Shown one piece after another: positions 6,172 through 7,322 of a stretch of DNA of 7,322 nt. Made by a program: the position numbers and the translations under genes. The DNA is from Desulfocapsa sp. (GTDB lineage: Bacteria > Desulfobacterota > Desulfobulbia > Desulfobulbales > Desulfocapsaceae): NCBI GenBank assembly GCA_029934815.1, contig JAOZLM010000110.1, positions 1 through 7,322 on the forward strand, read 5' to 3'. The stretch's first letter is position 1. Every line of letters starts with the position of its first letter. A model generated the notes under the pieces. The model ran no database searches. It saw only the letters and a program-made list of their open reading frames with translations, and was not told the origin of the DNA.

Positions 6172-6585
6172 ATGAAAACCATCGATCCTTTTGATAGCAA
6201 CATTCATTTATTACAAAAAGTTCTGGATCTTCGTTCAGCAAACCAGACAGTTATTGCTTCAAATATTGCCAATGCAGAGACACCTGGTTATTCAAGAAAA
6301 GTTTTCGAATTTGAAGAAACGCTCCAAACAGCAATCAATAGACCTGCTGGCACAATGCATACAACTCATTCAAAACATTTCCCCATTAATTCAACTGATT
6401 TAGGTTCAATCAACGGGAAAGTTATTGAGATAAAAGATGAAACAGGCATTGGAGATAAAAACGGTGTTAATGTGGACATGGAAATGGTAGCACTTTCAGA
6501 AAATGAACTGCTTTATGAAACCGTAGCACAACTACTAAAGAAAAAACTTGGTATGCTTAAATACGCTATTCAGGAAGGTAAATAA
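6172..6585 (+). CDS. flgB: Flagellar proximal rod protein FlgB
   Basis: FlgB forms part of the proximal rod, between the MS ring/FliE and the distal rod, and is exported by the flagellar type III apparatus, hence no Sec signal. At 137 residues it is of normal length. The family motif near the N-terminus is intact (SNIANAETPGY, residues 30-40), as is the C-terminal block with GVNVDMEM (98-105) and the amphipathic helix that packs in the rod. It lies 26 bases after the TPR gene and 14 bases before flgC. The ATG has a modest purine-rich ribosome site (AGAGAG). Confidence 0.96.
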   Translation: MKTIDPFDSNIHLLQKVLDLRSANQTVIASNIANAETPGYSRKVFEFEETLQTAINRPAGTMHTTHSKHFPINSTDLGSINGKVIEIKDETGIGDKNGVNVDMEMVALSENELLYETVAQLLKKKLGMLKYAIQEGK

Positions 6586-6599
6586 GAGGAGAAGACATT

Positions 6600-7019
6600 A
6601 TGGATATCTTTACAACATTTGATGTGAGCGCATCTGCCTTGAAAGCACAACGTATCAGGCTAAATACCATCAGTTCCAATATGGCTAATGTTGAAACAAC
6701 GTCTACCCCCGAGGGAGGCCCATACAAAAAGAAATCCGTTTATTTTCAAACTCAGCCAATCTCTTTTAAGGAACAACTCGATTCTTCTATAACAGGGGTT
6801 GAGGTGACAAAAATAGTAACAGATGAAAGTGAACCTAAGAAGATTTACGACCCTTCTCACCCGGATGCTGCTGAAGATGGTTACGTTGCCATGCCAAATA
6901 TCAGCATCCTCAAGGAAATGACCGATATGATGTCAGCCACCAGAGCTTATGAAGCAAACACCACGGTAATTAAGTCAGCTAAACGTATGGCACTTAAAGC
7001 GCTTGAGATCGGGAGATAG
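6600..7019 (+). CDS. flgC: Flagellar proximal rod protein FlgC
   Basis: FlgC is the partner of FlgB in the proximal rod. The 139-residue length is usual. Seen in order: N-terminal rod motif with SSNMANVETTSTPEGGPY (25-42), the KKKSVYFQ strand, the central YDPSHPDAAEDGYVAMPN block (83-100), and the C-terminal helix with MMSATRAYEANTTVIKSAK (110-128). All hallmark segments of the family are present. Its ribosome site AGGAG (6587-6591) lies 8 bases before the ATG. fliE follows after 5 bases, so translation may be coupled. Confidence 0.97.
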   Translation: MDIFTTFDVSASALKAQRIRLNTISSNMANVETTSTPEGGPYKKKSVYFQTQPISFKEQLDSSITGVEVTKIVTDESEPKKIYDPSHPDAAEDGYVAMPNISILKEMTDMMSATRAYEANTTVIKSAKRMALKALEIGR

Positions 7020-7024
7020 TTATT

Positions 7025-7322
7025 ATGAATCCAATTAATATAAGTTCTGGCGCTCCTCCCCTTCCTTTACAGCAGGTTTCCAGGAATCCAATCGAAGAGG
7101 CAGGATCTAATTTCGGAAATATTATAAAAAACACCATTGCGCAAACAGTTTCAGCAGAACAACAGGGTGAAAAGGCAATTGAAGGATTAGCCAGCGGACA
7201 GGCCAGAAACTTGCATGAGGTTATGATAAGTGTCGAAAAAGCTGACATCTCATTAAAAATGCTCGTGCAGTTTAGAAATAAGGCGCTACAGGCTTATGAA
7301 GAAGTTATGCGTCTGCAAATAT
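7025..7322 (+). CDS. fliE: Flagellar MS-ring/rod junction protein FliE (3' end cut)
   Basis: The window holds 99 codons and ends one base into the next. FliE joins the FliF MS ring to the rod and is among the first substrates of the flagellar export gate. Its C-terminal signature is clear: LHEVMISVEKADISLKMLVQ (63-82) followed by RNKALQAYEEVMRLQI (84-99). Family members commonly stop within a few residues of this MR-x-Q-x ending, so at most very little is missing. A GGGAGA ribosome site overlaps the flgC stop, 8 bases before the ATG. In many genomes fliF and fliG follow, and the same is expected beyond the edge here. Confidence 0.95.
   Translation, partial: MNPINISSGAPPLPLQQVSRNPIEEAGSNFGNIIKNTIAQTVSAEQQGEKAIEGLASGQARNLHEVMISVEKADISLKMLVQFRNKALQAYEEVMRLQI

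Noticed and set aside
6994..7248. Minus-strand open frame over the flgC end and fliE
   Set aside because: It is antisense to fliE, whose family signature is clear, and has no ribosome site or known motif.

Overview
The window reads as a piece of a flagellar and chemotaxis gene cluster from a motile Gram-negative bacterium. DNA is fairly AT-rich. CheX-type phosphatases, the flgB-flgC-fliE gene order and a -24/-12 promoter candidate fit a Desulfobacterota-type (former deltaproteobacterial) organism. That placement is inference; no marker gene fixes the taxon.

The left half (about 133-3477) is a leftward chemotaxis operon in the order cheY, cheX-like, cheX-like, then a large gene with two fused CheX-like domains and a C-terminal receiver-like domain. 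CheY is a full single-domain response regulator. The two small CheX proteins both carry the complete D-x3-E-x2-N-x21-P phosphatase signature of the CheC/CheX family. The large protein keeps D-x3-E-x2-N in both copies but lacks the proline, and its receiver-like domain has lost the phosphorylation residues. One CheY is therefore flanked by four phosphatase-type domains and a pseudoreceiver. No CheA, CheW, CheR, CheB or receptor gene lies in the window.

A 250-256 base AT-rich region (3478 to 3727/3733) separates this operon from a rightward one. It holds a good sigma-54 promoter candidate (3682-3697) facing right, clustered A-tracts upstream of it, and a weaker sigma-70-like candidate facing left.

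The right half (3734-7322) is a rightward operon: a secreted TPR protein of about 803 residues, then flgB and flgC (proximal rod) and fliE (MS-ring/rod junction, cut by the window edge within a few bases of its expected end). The TPR protein has a signal peptide, a beta-rich N-terminal region and a long alpha-helical repeat region. That layout resembles PflA, the periplasmic motor scaffold of Campylobacter and Helicobacter, so it may be a periplasmic part of the flagellar motor.

Together the window joins building of the flagellar rod with a phosphatase-heavy module that would shorten the CheY-P signal. The most novel elements are the CheX-CheX-pseudoreceiver protein and the TPR protein at the head of the rod operon. 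The longest stretch without a gene is about 256 bases. No RNA genes, mobile elements or CRISPR arrays were seen.
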